Shown here: positions 25,559 to 32,954 of the stretch, piece by piece
How positions within the stretch are numbered: position 1 is the stretch's first letter
Layout: each line of letters opens with the position of its first letter
Assembly: GCA_029252625.1 (NCBI GenBank)
Contig: JAQXBA010000170.1
Coordinates: 1-32,954, forward strand
Reading direction: 5' to 3'
From: Opitutia bacterium
GTDB lineage: Bacteria; Verrucomicrobiota; Verrucomicrobiia; Opitutales; Coraliomargaritaceae
Length of the DNA: 32,954 nucleotides
Notes under the pieces: model-generated
What the model was told of the DNA's origin: nothing
Databases searched by the model: none
What the model saw: only the letters and a program-made list of their open reading frames with translations
Translations under genes and position numbers: made by a program

Positions 25559-26044
25559 TCATAAATCAATATCGAGGCCGTTCTTCCACTTACAGGCGTT
25601 CGCCTTGCGACGGCGCTGCGCATCTTGAATCAGGCGTGCATCGCAAGCACGTGCCCAAGCAAATAGTTCCTGCGCATCCATCGCCATCGCTCCGTTAGCT
25701 CGAATCGATTCGCGCACCATATTATCCTGACTCACGACCGTGACGCGCGCCGGGTTCGACACGCGAGCCACGATCCGCTCGATTACACCGTCAGCCGATA
25801 GACCCGCCGGCGCATAGATCCACTCAAAAGTCTTTTTGCCGAATGGATGATCCACTTCGAGCGATTTATTGCCACTATCCAGAATCAACGCCGTGCGCAC
25901 CCCTTCGCCATCATGGATCGAAGCCACCATCTCAGTTAGCCGATCACGCGCAGCATCCAGATTACCACGCAGCACCTCGCGCAGCTCATCCGTCGCATAA
26001 ATTACATTATACGCATCAATCAGGAGGTAACGTTCTTCGGGCAT
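25559..26044 (-). CDS. NYN-domain RNA-binding nuclease, YacP/Rae1-like
   Basis: A 161-residue PIN-like protein of the YacP group. The metal-binding aspartate follows the first strand (YLLIDAYNVIY), then LILDSGNKS, ADGVIERIVARV with a conserved Asp, and VTVVSQDNMVRESIRANGAMAM. In Bacillus, YacP (Rae1) is a ribosome-dependent mRNA endonuclease; a similar role here is an inference. Length matches the family. The 183 bp before its ATG, shared with divergent nadK, contain direct repeats. Downstream, a 6-bp hairpin CATCCG/CGGATG at 25511-25530 lacks a T-run. Confidence 0.85.
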   Translation of the reverse strand: MPEERYLLIDAYNVIYATDELREVLRGNLDAARDRLTEMVASIHDGEGVRTALILDSGNKSLEVDHPFGKKTFEWIYAPAGLSADGVIERIVARVSNPARVTVVSQDNMVRESIRANGAMAMDAQELFAWARACDARLIQDAQRRRKANACKWKNGLDIDL

Positions 26045-26119
26045 GCAGTCGGATCAGAAGACTTCACGCCATAAAGGTCAAGCCGCCCCGTAGTCCGCTG
26101 GCTTTACGTGGCGGATCGC

Positions 26120-26172
26120 GGGCAGCAGCGGAAGCAAATCGCCACAAGGGGCAGCAGCTAAAGCAAATCGCC
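26120..26172. repeat. Two direct repeats of about 24 bp, period 29
   Basis: GGGCAGCAGC followed by GGAAGCAAATCGCC (from 26120) recurs 29 bp later with only two changes as GGGCAGCAGC plus TAAAGCAAATCGCC (from 26149). Just upstream is an inverted CCGC...GCGG pair around GGCTTTACG (about 26093-26114). The block lies in the divergent gap between the NYN gene and nadK. Confidence 0.7.
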
Positions 26173-26254
26173 GACGACCGTCACCTCTCGCAAACAACTC
26201 TCAATCGCGAATTGATTTAACCACAGAATGCCGCCACACTCCACTTTACTCGTT

Positions 26255-27088
26255 ATGAAACCGATCCAATCCATCACTTTTGCAGTTAATTCATCCAAGC
26301 CTGGAGCTGCAGCCGTGGCAGAGAGCCTAGCCACGCTCGCTGAACGTGAAGGGGTGACGACCAAGATTTTAAAGAGCTATCCGCTCACAGCCAATGCCCT
26401 GACTGGACAAGACCTGTGCTGTGCAATTGGTGGAGATGGCACACTGCTTGGCGTACTGGATGCGGCGCTCGAATCCGGATCCGCGGTGCTTGGTATTAAC
26501 CTCGGCAAGCTCGGCTTTCTCGCCACCTTCACCGAAGCCGAGGCAGCACGTGACCTCCCCGCACTCATTCAAGGTAACTACTCCATCGCTGAACGCTCGA
26601 TACTTAGCTGCACCAATACAAAAGGAGACTGCATCTATGGGCTAAACGACGTCGTCATCAAAGAAACTCAAGGCAGCGGGTTGATCCGTCTCTGCGTTTC
26701 CGCCAACGGCAATCCGGTATCGGAGTATCACTGCGACGGCCTCATCTTCTCCACTCCAACTGGGTCGACGGCCTATAACCTCTCTGCCGGTGGCCCGATT
26801 CTCGGGCCGAAAGTCAGCGCCATTGCGATGACGCCGATTTGCCCGCACACTTTTGGTAATCGTTCAGTGATCTTCGACCACTCAACCCAAATCAAAATCG
26901 AAAGCGCCGAGCCCGGCCCCAGCCCTCGTATCACGATCGATGGACGCGTACGCTTTGAGCTCGATGGTAACTTCCCGATCGAAGTGACTGTGGCCAAAAA
27001 GAAATTTCGCCTCATGCAAAACCCAGACCACTCGCACTTTGCGATCGTCCGCGACAAGCTCAACTGGGGCGGACCAGCAATTCGCTAA
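26255..27088 (+). CDS. nadK: NAD kinase
   Basis: Makes NADP from NAD and ATP. The GGDGT motif lies at residues 59-63 in [12 protein letters not shown]; the glycine-rich, substrate-binding segment is [31 protein letters not shown] is the conserved NE/ND loop; and [11 protein letters not shown] lies in the C-terminal beta sheet. ATG 26255 ([17 protein letters not shown]) gives 277 residues and starts on the first beta strand; the longer frame from 26228 adds nine unlikely residues. No Shine-Dalgarno. cca follows on the same strand after 133 bp. Confidence 0.95.
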   Translation: MKPIQSITFAVNSSKPGAAAVAESLATLAEREGVTTKILKSYPLTANALTGQDLCCAIGGDGTLLGVLDAALESGSAVLGINLGKLGFLATFTEAEAARDLPALIQGNYSIAERSILSCTNTKGDCIYGLNDVVIKETQGSGLIRLCVSANGNPVSEYHCDGLIFSTPTGSTAYNLSAGGPILGPKVSAIAMTPICPHTFGNRSVIFDHSTQIKIESAEPGPSPRITIDGRVRFELDGNFPIEVTVAKKKFRLMQNPDHSHFAIVRDKLNWGGPAIR

Positions 27089-27098
27089 GAAGTGAATA

Positions 27099-27212
27099 GA
27101 GATCTGAGATTGGAAACTTGAGGGAGTTGGAAAATCGAATATTGAGACTGACTTATCCTGCCTCACTCCCCTTTCCCATCTCAATTTCCAGTCCTCTCAA
27201 ATCTCAGCTCTC
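27099..27212. repeat. Long imperfect inverted repeat between nadK and cca
   Basis: GAGATCTGAGATT (27099-27111) pairs with AATCTCAGCTCTC (27200-27212) with one mismatch. Inside, GGAAACTTGAG pairs with CTCAATTTCC with one bulge, and GGGAG with CTCCC. The whole would fold into one long interrupted stem in the RNA. The right arm ends nine bases before the GTG of cca, so it could limit translation of cca. Confidence 0.5.
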
Positions 27213-27221
27213 AGCTCTCAA

Positions 27222-28601
27222 GTGAACATCCTCGAAAACATTCCTCCCAGTCAACGCCAGGTCTGCATACAAGTTGCTGAATTACTTAAAGCAGCCGGTG
27301 GACGCGCCTTGCTTGTGGGCGGCTGCGTGCGAGATGGCTTGCTCAAAATTCCTGCCAAGGATGTCGATATGGAAGTGTATGGACTTAACGCGGACCGGGT
27401 GGAGCGCACCCTCAAAAAGACATTTCGACTCGACACTGTGGGCCGCGCATTTGGGGTGTTCATCATTAAAGGGCACGACATCGACCTAGCCTTGCCCCGT
27501 CGCGAGTCCAACAGCGGACCCAAGCACACCGATTTCGTCGTTGAAGGCGATCCCAGTATGTCGCCTAAAGAAGCGGCCTCGCGACGTGATTTCACTATCA
27601 ATGCGATTAGCTTTGACCCACTCACCGACGAATTGCTTGACCCTTACGACGGCGTAACCGACCTCAAGGCGCGCCACTTACGTCACGTATCGGCAGCCTT
27701 CAGCGAAGATCCGCTACGCGTGCTACGCGGCATGCAGTTCGTAGCCCGCTTCGACCTCGAAGCAACGCCCGAGACGATCACACTCTGCCAGGAACTATCG
27801 CCGGAGCACCTGCCCTCCGAACGTCTTTGGGAAGAATGGAAAAAGCTCTTCCTTAAGGGCGTGCAGCCATCAAAAGGCTTACGCTTTCTACAAGCCTGCA
27901 ACTGGCTGCAATACTTCCCAGAAATTGAAGCCTTGGTTGGCTGCGAGCAAGACCCAGAGTGGCACCCCGAAGGCGATGTCTGGACCCACACTTACCATTG
28001 CCTCGATGCCTATGCACGTCATCGAATTGGCGATGAGTGGGAAGACCTAATTGTTGGCCTCGCAGTGCTTTGCCACGACATGGGCAAAGCCGTCTCCAGC
28101 TTCGTCGATGAAAAAACCGGCCGCATCCGCAGCCCACGTCACGATGTCGACGGCGTGCCGATTGCGCGCACATTCCTCGAACGCCTGACGAGACAGAAAA
28201 AAATATTTGAAGAAGTACTACCGCTGGTTGAGCAACACATGCGCCCTCTCGCACTTTATCGCGATGGGGCAGGCGATACTGCGATCCGACGACTGGCCGC
28301 CCGCGTTAAACGCGTGGATCGTCTCACCCGCGTGGCCTTCGCCGACAAGTCAGGCCGCCCTCCGATCGTGGTTGATGACTTCCCTGAAGGTGACTGGCTA
28401 CTCAAAAAAGCCACCGCACTTGCGATTGAAGATAGCGCCCCAAAACCAATTTTACTCGGACGGCATTTAATCGAGCTCGGCATCAAGCCCGGCGTACAGT
28501 TCGGCAAGATCCTCGACCGCGCCTATGAAGCGCAACTCGAGGGCGAATTTAACGATGAAGCCAGTGCTCGTGTCTACCTGAAGACTATTGTAAATGCGTA
28601 A
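27222..28601 (+). CDS. cca: CCA tRNA nucleotidyltransferase / poly(A) polymerase family with HD domain
   Basis: Adds or repairs the 3' CCA of tRNA. The class II nucleotidyltransferase head is clear: [12 protein letters not shown] (about residues 31-42), the metal-binding DVDMEVYG, then the RRDFTINAI motif and [17 protein letters not shown] with [16 protein letters not shown]. The C-terminal part contains an HD phosphohydrolase domain ([25 protein letters not shown]), as in bacterial CCA enzymes with 2',3'-cyclic phosphodiesterase/phosphatase activity. It is 459 residues. Start is GTG at 27222 ([13 protein letters not shown]). Class II enzymes of CCA-adding and poly(A)-adding type cannot be separated with certainty by eye. 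Confidence 0.92.
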   Translation: MNILENIPPSQRQVCIQVAELLKAAGGRALLVGGCVRDGLLKIPAKDVDMEVYGLNADRVERTLKKTFRLDTVGRAFGVFIIKGHDIDLALPRRESNSGPKHTDFVVEGDPSMSPKEAASRRDFTINAISFDPLTDELLDPYDGVTDLKARHLRHVSAAFSEDPLRVLRGMQFVARFDLEATPETITLCQELSPEHLPSERLWEEWKKLFLKGVQPSKGLRFLQACNWLQYFPEIEALVGCEQDPEWHPEGDVWTHTYHCLDAYARHRIGDEWEDLIVGLAVLCHDMGKAVSSFVDEKTGRIRSPRHDVDGVPIARTFLERLTRQKKIFEEVLPLVEQHMRPLALYRDGAGDTAIRRLAARVKRVDRLTRVAFADKSGRPPIVVDDFPEGDWLLKKATALAIEDSAPKPILLGRHLIELGIKPGVQFGKILDRAYEAQLEGEFNDEASARVYLKTIVNA

Positions 28602-28658
28602 AGATACCGTTGGAATGATCGTCACAACGGGCTCCCAAAGCTTCGACAAAGAGCCTAG

Positions 28659-29855
28659 CTAGCGAATCTGGGAACCGATTTCACACGCCTCTAACAACCA
28701 ATCGGCAGTGCTGACACTATTGCCTGCATGCAACAGCCGGCCGAGCTCGGCAGCACCCTCGGCAGCGGCTTGGCCAGCTTGCGGATCATCGAGCGCAGTT
28801 AGAATTTGCTCGGCTAAGCGTTTCGGCTTGGCGGCGCCTTGAATAAATTCGGGATGCAAGGGACGCTGCAGGAGCAGATTCGCAATGCCGATATATGGAA
28901 TCTTTATCAAGATTCGCCCGAGCCAATAACTGATCGGATTGAGACGATACACGATCGCACCAGGTATACCTGACAGCGCACAGGCCAACGACATTGTACC
29001 AGAACTCATTAATACTGCGCTGGCCGGTAAGCCGTCCTCCTCATTACGCACTAACTCAATTGAATCCTGCAACAGGGGATAGTCTTGCAATACCGTCTCC
29101 AAGACAGCGCGAATACGTTGACTCGGGTACACGACCTTGGCTTTTAACCTCGGCTTGGATTTTTGCGCTAATTGAAAGCCCTGCAACAACAGCGGGAAGA
29201 TACGGCCCACTGCAGCGGTGCGACTCCCAGGCAGCAACAGCACCGGAGCCGAGACATCGTAACTGAGCGGCAATTGATAATCGTCGCGCACGAACGGATG
29301 GCCGACAAACTCCGTCGGTAGATCGGTATCAGCAAAACACTCGACCTCGAATGGAAAAATCACACCGAGACGATCGAGCGTGCGCGCCATTTTAAAGCGA
29401 CGCTTCGCTTTCCATGCCCAAACCTGCGGGCCGATATAATAGCTAATGCCGATATCGCCTCCGCCTTTTTTGCTTAGTCCACGTACGAGCAATTGCTCAG
29501 CGATGCGCAGATTAAAGCCAGGATAATCAACCAAGCAAATATGCTTCGGACGATAGCGCTCAATCCAATCCAGCGTGCGATCAAACAGCGCCTTAAAGAA
29601 ACCATAATGCCTCACTACTTCAGCAAAGCCGACAATCGACATCGCAGTTAAGTCGTAAAGCAGTTGTGCACCCTCGGCCTCTAGTTCAAGACCACCAAGA
29701 CAGGCAACCTTCAGATCGGGATGCTTCAACCGCATATCAGCAACAATTTTCGCCGCATGTTCATCACCAGAATGCTCACCAGCAATGATAAGTAAATCCG
29801 GCTGCCCATTAATCGGCGTGACGAATTCGGAAGGTATTGGTAGCTGTTCAGACAT
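28659..29855 (-). CDS. lpxB: Lipid-A-disaccharide synthase
   Basis: Glycosyltransferase (GT19) that joins UDP-2,3-diacylglucosamine and lipid X into the lipid A disaccharide. Visible motifs: LLIIAGEHSGDEHAAKIV at the N-terminus, SIVGFAEVVRHYGF, CLVDYPGFNLRIAEQL, YYIGPQVWAWKAKR, FPFEVECF, VGHPF, LLLPGSRTAAVGRIFPLLL and SSGTMSLACALSGIPGAIVYRLNPISY. 398 residues is usual. It begins 20 bp after the Gfo/Idh/MocA gene, so the two form an operon. It is convergent with cca. Confidence 0.96.
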   Translation of the reverse strand: MSEQLPIPSEFVTPINGQPDLLIIAGEHSGDEHAAKIVADMRLKHPDLKVACLGGLELEAEGAQLLYDLTAMSIVGFAEVVRHYGFFKALFDRTLDWIERYRPKHICLVDYPGFNLRIAEQLLVRGLSKKGGGDIGISYYIGPQVWAWKAKRRFKMARTLDRLGVIFPFEVECFADTDLPTEFVGHPFVRDDYQLPLSYDVSAPVLLLPGSRTAAVGRIFPLLLQGFQLAQKSKPRLKAKVVYPSQRIRAVLETVLQDYPLLQDSIELVRNEEDGLPASAVLMSSGTMSLACALSGIPGAIVYRLNPISYWLGRILIKIPYIGIANLLLQRPLHPEFIQGAAKPKRLAEQILTALDDPQAGQAAAEGAAELGRLLHAGNSVSTADWLLEACEIGSQIR

Positions 29856-29875
29856 TAATGCAATGGACCAAGAAA

Positions 29876-30805
29876 TTATTTATTGGCGTGAATCAGCTCA
29901 GTGATCCGAATCGCCAGTTCGAGTGCAGACTTGCCAAGCTCAGCACCGACCTTCGGCTGGCCAGCGTCCTTGACGACTTGTATGAAAGACGCGATTTCGA
30001 GCTTTAGCGGCTCGTCTTTTTCAATTGGGATTTCTTCGCGCACGAGTTCTGGACCTTCCTTGCGTAAAAAGTGACCACTTTGATTCATAAAGTCTAACGA
30101 GAGATAGTTCGCAGGTTGAAAGACGCGTATTTCACGCACCTTCTTCATGCTCACTCGACTGGTGTTAATATTGGCTACACAGCCGTTTTCAAAAGTGATA
30201 CGCGCATTCGCAATGTCTTCGCTATCGGAGAGCACATTCACACCCACGGCGTCGACCCGCTTAATTGGCGAACGCACTAACGCGAGAATGACACCGAGAT
30301 CATGAATCATTAGGTCGAGCACCACGCCCACTTCTGTACCACGAGGATTAAAAGGTGCCAAGCGATCGGCAGTAATAAATTGCGGGGTGGATACTGCATT
30401 TTCGAGGTAGCCCATGACTGGATTGTAATGCTCAATGTGGCCGACCTGAACAATACGGCCCGCAGCCTTCGCCGCAGAGAGAATATCTTCGGCCTCTTCA
30501 AGGCTGACACACAGGGGCTTCTCGATCAACAGATGGCAACCCCCAACGAGCAACGGCACCGCCACATTACGGTGATGATCGGTCGGCACCACGACGCTCA
30601 CGGCATCACAGGCTTTGGCCAATGCTTCGAGCGAGTCAAAGCGATCACAATTGTGTGCTGCGCACATTTCTGCAGCGCGCGCGTCGTCGGACTCAACGAT
30701 ACCCACTAATTCACACTCCTCGAGTGCAGCATAAATGCGAGCATGGTGTTGGCCTAGAGAACCGGTGCCTACGACACCACAGCGAATTTTTGAGTCTTCA
30801 GACAT
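29876..30805 (-). CDS. Gfo/Idh/MocA-family sugar oxidoreductase linked to lpxB
   Basis: A 309-residue NAD(P)-dependent dehydrogenase. The Rossmann motif GVVGTGSLGQHHARIY begins near residue 10; HLLIEKPLCVSLEEAE holds the EKP motif; QVGHIEHYNPVMGYLE and DLMIHDLGVILAL lie in the substrate domain with the catalytic-type histidine. Members of this family are often encoded beside lipid A genes. In Acidithiobacillus and Leptospira, GnnA oxidises UDP-GlcNAc at C3 so that GnnB can install an amino group, giving amide-linked lipid A. The lpxB neighbour suggests a similar role, but no GnnB-type aminotransferase is in the window, so the substrate stays open. Confidence 0.85.
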   Translation of the reverse strand: MSEDSKIRCGVVGTGSLGQHHARIYAALEECELVGIVESDDARAAEMCAAHNCDRFDSLEALAKACDAVSVVVPTDHHRNVAVPLLVGGCHLLIEKPLCVSLEEAEDILSAAKAAGRIVQVGHIEHYNPVMGYLENAVSTPQFITADRLAPFNPRGTEVGVVLDLMIHDLGVILALVRSPIKRVDAVGVNVLSDSEDIANARITFENGCVANINTSRVSMKKVREIRVFQPANYLSLDFMNQSGHFLRKEGPELVREEIPIEKDEPLKLEIASFIQVVKDAGQPKVGAELGKSALELAIRITELIHANK

Positions 30806-30933
30806 GTGGGCATGAAGCGGGAACCAGAAGCAGATGACAAGACGAGATTCGGGCTAAGTGCGTAGATTAAACAGACATACTTTTTTGTCGCTAGTCTAAG
30901 AACATAGGGCAACGCCTGGGGCACTTAGCCCTC

Positions 30934-31485
30934 CTACTTCTGCTGAAGTCGCTTCGCGCATGCGCGATAGGTGCGCAGCATGTGCTTCACCACTTCGGGG
31001 ATCGTGCGTCCATCAGTGGTGATGCAAGCACCAGAGTCCATATAGATTGGCTCGCGCGCCGCCAATAGTTCGCGAATACGCTCCCCGGGATCTGCCACAT
31101 CCAGCAGCGGCCGATTATTATTTCGACTGGTGCGCTCGATGATACTCTCGACCGAGGCAAACAAGCAGACCACAACGCCCTTTGACTTTAGCAGTTCCGA
31201 CATACCTTCCTGCACAACGAGGCCGCCGCCACAAGAGACGACACAGCCCTGCGGCGGATGTCCTGACTCGATAAAATCGCGTTCATAGGCACGAAATTGT
31301 GCTTCACCCTCAGCGGCAAAAATCGCCGGAATTTTTTTACCTACCTGCTTCTCAATACGATCATCCGTATCTAAGAATTTATAGCCTAACTCACGCGCGA
31401 CACGTCGCCCGATCGCGGACTTGCCGACGCCCATAAATCCAACTAAATACAAATTTGGTTTGGTTGACTGGATTTTTTGATTCAC
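30934..31485 (-). CDS. aroK: Shikimate kinase
   Basis: Phosphorylates shikimate at the 3-hydroxyl in the chorismate pathway. Walker A GFMGVGKS lies at residues 16-23; the shikimate-binding residues are in LDTDDRIEKQVGKKI and EAQFRAYERDFI, followed by CVVSCGGGLVV and the lid segment RTSRNNNRPLL. The length of 183 residues is normal. Start is GTG at 31483-31485, since the next in-frame ATG lies inside the P-loop. It is 128 bp upstream of the oxidoreductase-lpxB pair on the same strand. Confidence 0.95.
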   Translation of the reverse strand: MNQKIQSTKPNLYLVGFMGVGKSAIGRRVARELGYKFLDTDDRIEKQVGKKIPAIFAAEGEAQFRAYERDFIESGHPPQGCVVSCGGGLVVQEGMSELLKSKGVVVCLFASVESIIERTSRNNNRPLLDVADPGERIRELLAAREPIYMDSGACITTDGRTIPEVVKHMLRTYRACAKRLQQK

Positions 31486-31686
31486 TGCCTTGGGTTTTAA
31501 AAGAGGTCGCGCCAGGTGCGATACTATTTTTCAATACAATTTCACTTAGCCTGTATTTAAAAATCTGGGTTCAACAGTCAAAGCTCCCGTTAAAGCAACG
31601 CCAGTGAATATTATATTGCTCACAATCCATGCTGGCTTCTGATCGCTGCCTGCCGTCTTCTCAATCTAGTTTCACTCAGCCTATAC

Positions 31687-31711
31687 GCTTGAAGCGCTAC
31701 CGCTTCCAAGC
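31687..31711 (+). promoter_or_regulatory. Stem-loop just before the DUF151 gene
   Basis: GCTTGAAGCG and CGCTTCCAAGC pair over ten positions with a single bulged C around a CTAC loop, ending 14 bp before the ATG. Also in this 240-bp gap, TTTCACTTAGCCTGTAT (31540) recurs as TTTCACTCAGCCTATAC (31670). The stem could sit in the 5' leader of the mRNA; no known riboswitch was recognised. Confidence 0.4.
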
Positions 31712-31725
31712 ATACTGTAAATTAT

Positions 31726-32169
31726 ATGGATAACAGCGTCGTCACAGTCAGCGTAAAAGGAGTCATGCCCACATCAAATGGATGTGCCGTTTTCTTGGGG
31801 AGCGATGCCAAAACCTTTGTTATTTACATGGATCGCGGCATTGGCGAAGCCATTGAACGTGCCGTCAATGGCGAACAAGCCGAGCGCCCAATGACCCACG
31901 ACCTGATGATCACCCTGCTCGACGGTCTCGGTGCCGAAGTCGAGCGCGTGGTGATTAACGATGTCGACAATGGTACTTTCTTTGCCCGTTTGATTGTATC
32001 AATGGAGAATGAGCTCGGCCACAAGATCGTTGAGGTCGATGCCCGCCCAAGCGACTCGATCGTGCTAGCACTGACCAGCGAAAAGCCGCTGTATGCCGCC
32101 CAAAAGGTACTCGACGCCGTCGACGACATGACTGAGATCCTCACAAAGATCCTCAAAGAAGGCGATTAA
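31726..32169 (+). CDS. Bifunctional nuclease family protein (DUF151)
   Basis: A 147-residue DUF151 protein. The family pattern is visible: GCAVFLGSDAKTFVIYMDRGIGEAIERAVNG, RPMTHDLMITLLDGLGAEVERVVINDV, FFARLIV, and VDARPSDSIVLALTSEKPLYAAQKVLD. Plant and bacterial homologues have been reported to have DNase and RNase activity; the cellular role in bacteria is unclear. ATG 31726 has no Shine-Dalgarno and follows a stem-loop. The dihydrouridine synthase gene follows after 80 bp on the same strand. Confidence 0.9.
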   Translation: MDNSVVTVSVKGVMPTSNGCAVFLGSDAKTFVIYMDRGIGEAIERAVNGEQAERPMTHDLMITLLDGLGAEVERVVINDVDNGTFFARLIVSMENELGHKIVEVDARPSDSIVLALTSEKPLYAAQKVLDAVDDMTEILTKILKEGD

Positions 32170-32249
32170 GACACGTGTTGATCGTTGCTCGTCACGACCG
32201 GGATACCGCCCCCCCTCGACAAGCAACTAACAATAAATACCGAACAATA

Positions 32250-32954
32250 ATGCATCCACTCCCAGAACCTTTAATCCCTGGCCAGCCTTGGACTGCACTC
32301 GCTCCGATGCAGGATGTCACCAACTTGCCGTTCATGCAATTGCTTGGGAAATACGGGGCTCCCGATCTGCTCTTCACCGAATTTTTTCGTGTGCACTGCC
32401 ATTCAAAGTTAGAGCAATCAATCATCGACTCAATCTGTGAGCATGGCACGGGACGCCCCGTCTTCATTCAGTTAATCGGCGAAAGCCTCCCTGATCTAGA
32501 GCGCACGGTACAGGAAATCGAAACAATGCAGCTCCCCATAGCTGGCATCGATCTGAATATGGGCTGCCCCGCCCCTAAAGTGTATAAGAAACAGGTCGGT
32601 GGCGGCCTGCTGCGTGATCCAGCTAAAATCGACGGAATCCTCGGCTGCCTACGCGCCTCGATCAAAGGCAGATTCACTGTCAAAATGCGTATCGGCTTCG
32701 ACGGCGACGAACATTTTGATACAATCCTCGATCTAGTCGACAAACACGATGTTGACCTACTCAGCCTCCACGCACGCACTGTCAAAGAAGCGTATCGCAG
32801 CGAAGTGCACTATGAATATATCAAACGTGCCGCCAAACGACTCACCTGCCCCGTGCTCGCTAATGGCAACGTAACTTCCGTGGCCAAAGGACAATGGGTG
32901 CTCGACGAAACGAAGAGTGCTGGCCTGATGGTCGGCCGCTCCTGTATCCGTAAC
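32250..32954 (+). CDS. tRNA-dihydrouridine synthase, N-terminal part (3' end outside window)
   Basis: Flavin enzyme that reduces uridine to dihydrouridine in tRNA. The 235 visible codons run open to the window edge. TALAPMQDVTNLPF is the FMN-binding start of the TIM barrel, TEFFRVH follows, the catalytic cysteine is C106 in DLNMGCPAPKV, and KMRIGFD, SLHARTVKEAY, VLANGNVTS and MVGRSC mark the later barrel strands. ATG 32250 fits the family N-terminus. Which Dus class it belongs to cannot be settled without the C-terminal domain. Confidence 0.92.
   Translation, partial: MHPLPEPLIPGQPWTALAPMQDVTNLPFMQLLGKYGAPDLLFTEFFRVHCHSKLEQSIIDSICEHGTGRPVFIQLIGESLPDLERTVQEIETMQLPIAGIDLNMGCPAPKVYKKQVGGGLLRDPAKIDGILGCLRASIKGRFTVKMRIGFDGDEHFDTILDLVDKHDVDLLSLHARTVKEAYRSEVHYEYIKRAAKRLTCPVLANGNVTSVAKGQWVLDETKSAGLMVGRSCIRN

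Noticed and set aside
28630-28655. GGCTC/GAGCC stem between the convergent cca and lpxB genes as a terminator
   Set aside because: Only five base pairs with a 16-base loop and no T-run on either strand.

Overview
This looks like chromosomal core sequence from a Gram-negative bacterium, most likely a marine verrucomicrobiote of the class Opitutae (Puniceicoccales or Coraliomargarita/Lentimonas-like). The assignment is an inference. It rests on lipid A genes (lpxA, lpxB), a TIGR03790-family secreted protein, a carboxynorspermidine-synthase-like enzyme, several lineage-style conserved hypotheticals, moderate GC, and the near absence of Shine-Dalgarno motifs. No tRNA, rRNA, CRISPR array, insertion sequence or prophage was recognised.

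Layout. 1-2.4 kb: 3' part of the RNA helicase gene hrpA, carrying an in-frame insertion made of a structured palindromic repeat. 2.5-4.8 kb: a probably acquired patch with a FAD monooxygenase bearing an N-terminal DnaJ-type cysteine module and an orphan PycTM/DUF5706 membrane protein related to Pycsar anti-phage effectors. 4.9-7.1 kb (minus): a rhomboid-like pseudoprotease with a zinc ribbon, then pgpA and pgsA (phosphatidylglycerol synthesis). 7.2-10.3 kb (plus): coaD, an MFS exporter and class II fructose-bisphosphate aldolase with a strong terminator. 10.4-13.7 kb: sufT-like gene, a secreted protein of unknown function and a carboxynorspermidine-synthase-like enzyme. 13.7-13.95 kb: second copy of the palindromic repeat and a terminator. 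14-17 kb (minus): cysC-cysD-cysN, which make APS/PAPS, preceded by two palindromes. 17-20.4 kb (minus): infC, a peptidoglycan amidase and the TIGR03790 protein, packed 3-5 bp apart. 20.6-22.8 kb (minus): lpxA, pdxA and an A-type Fe-S carrier. 22.9-26 kb (minus): a conserved unknown, DUF2851 and a NYN-domain nuclease, with a 700-bp AT-rich stretch holding a broken reading frame. 26.2-28.6 kb (plus): nadK and cca. 28.7-31.5 kb (minus): aroK, a Gfo/Idh/MocA oxidoreductase and lpxB. 31.7 kb to end (plus): a DUF151 bifunctional nuclease and the 5' part of a tRNA-dihydrouridine synthase.

Most genes are housekeeping: envelope lipids, lipid A, cofactors, sulfate activation, translation and tRNA maturation. 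The least ordinary signals are (1) a dispersed stem-loop repeat, seen as five arms with compensatory base changes, one pair of which sits in-frame inside hrpA; (2) the orphan Pycsar-effector-like gene without a cyclase; (3) the cysteine-module/FAD-monooxygenase fusion; (4) a His/Cys arrangement in the TIGR03790 protein that resembles a caspase/gingipain dyad; and (5) a 43-bp near-perfect palindrome upstream of the cys operon.
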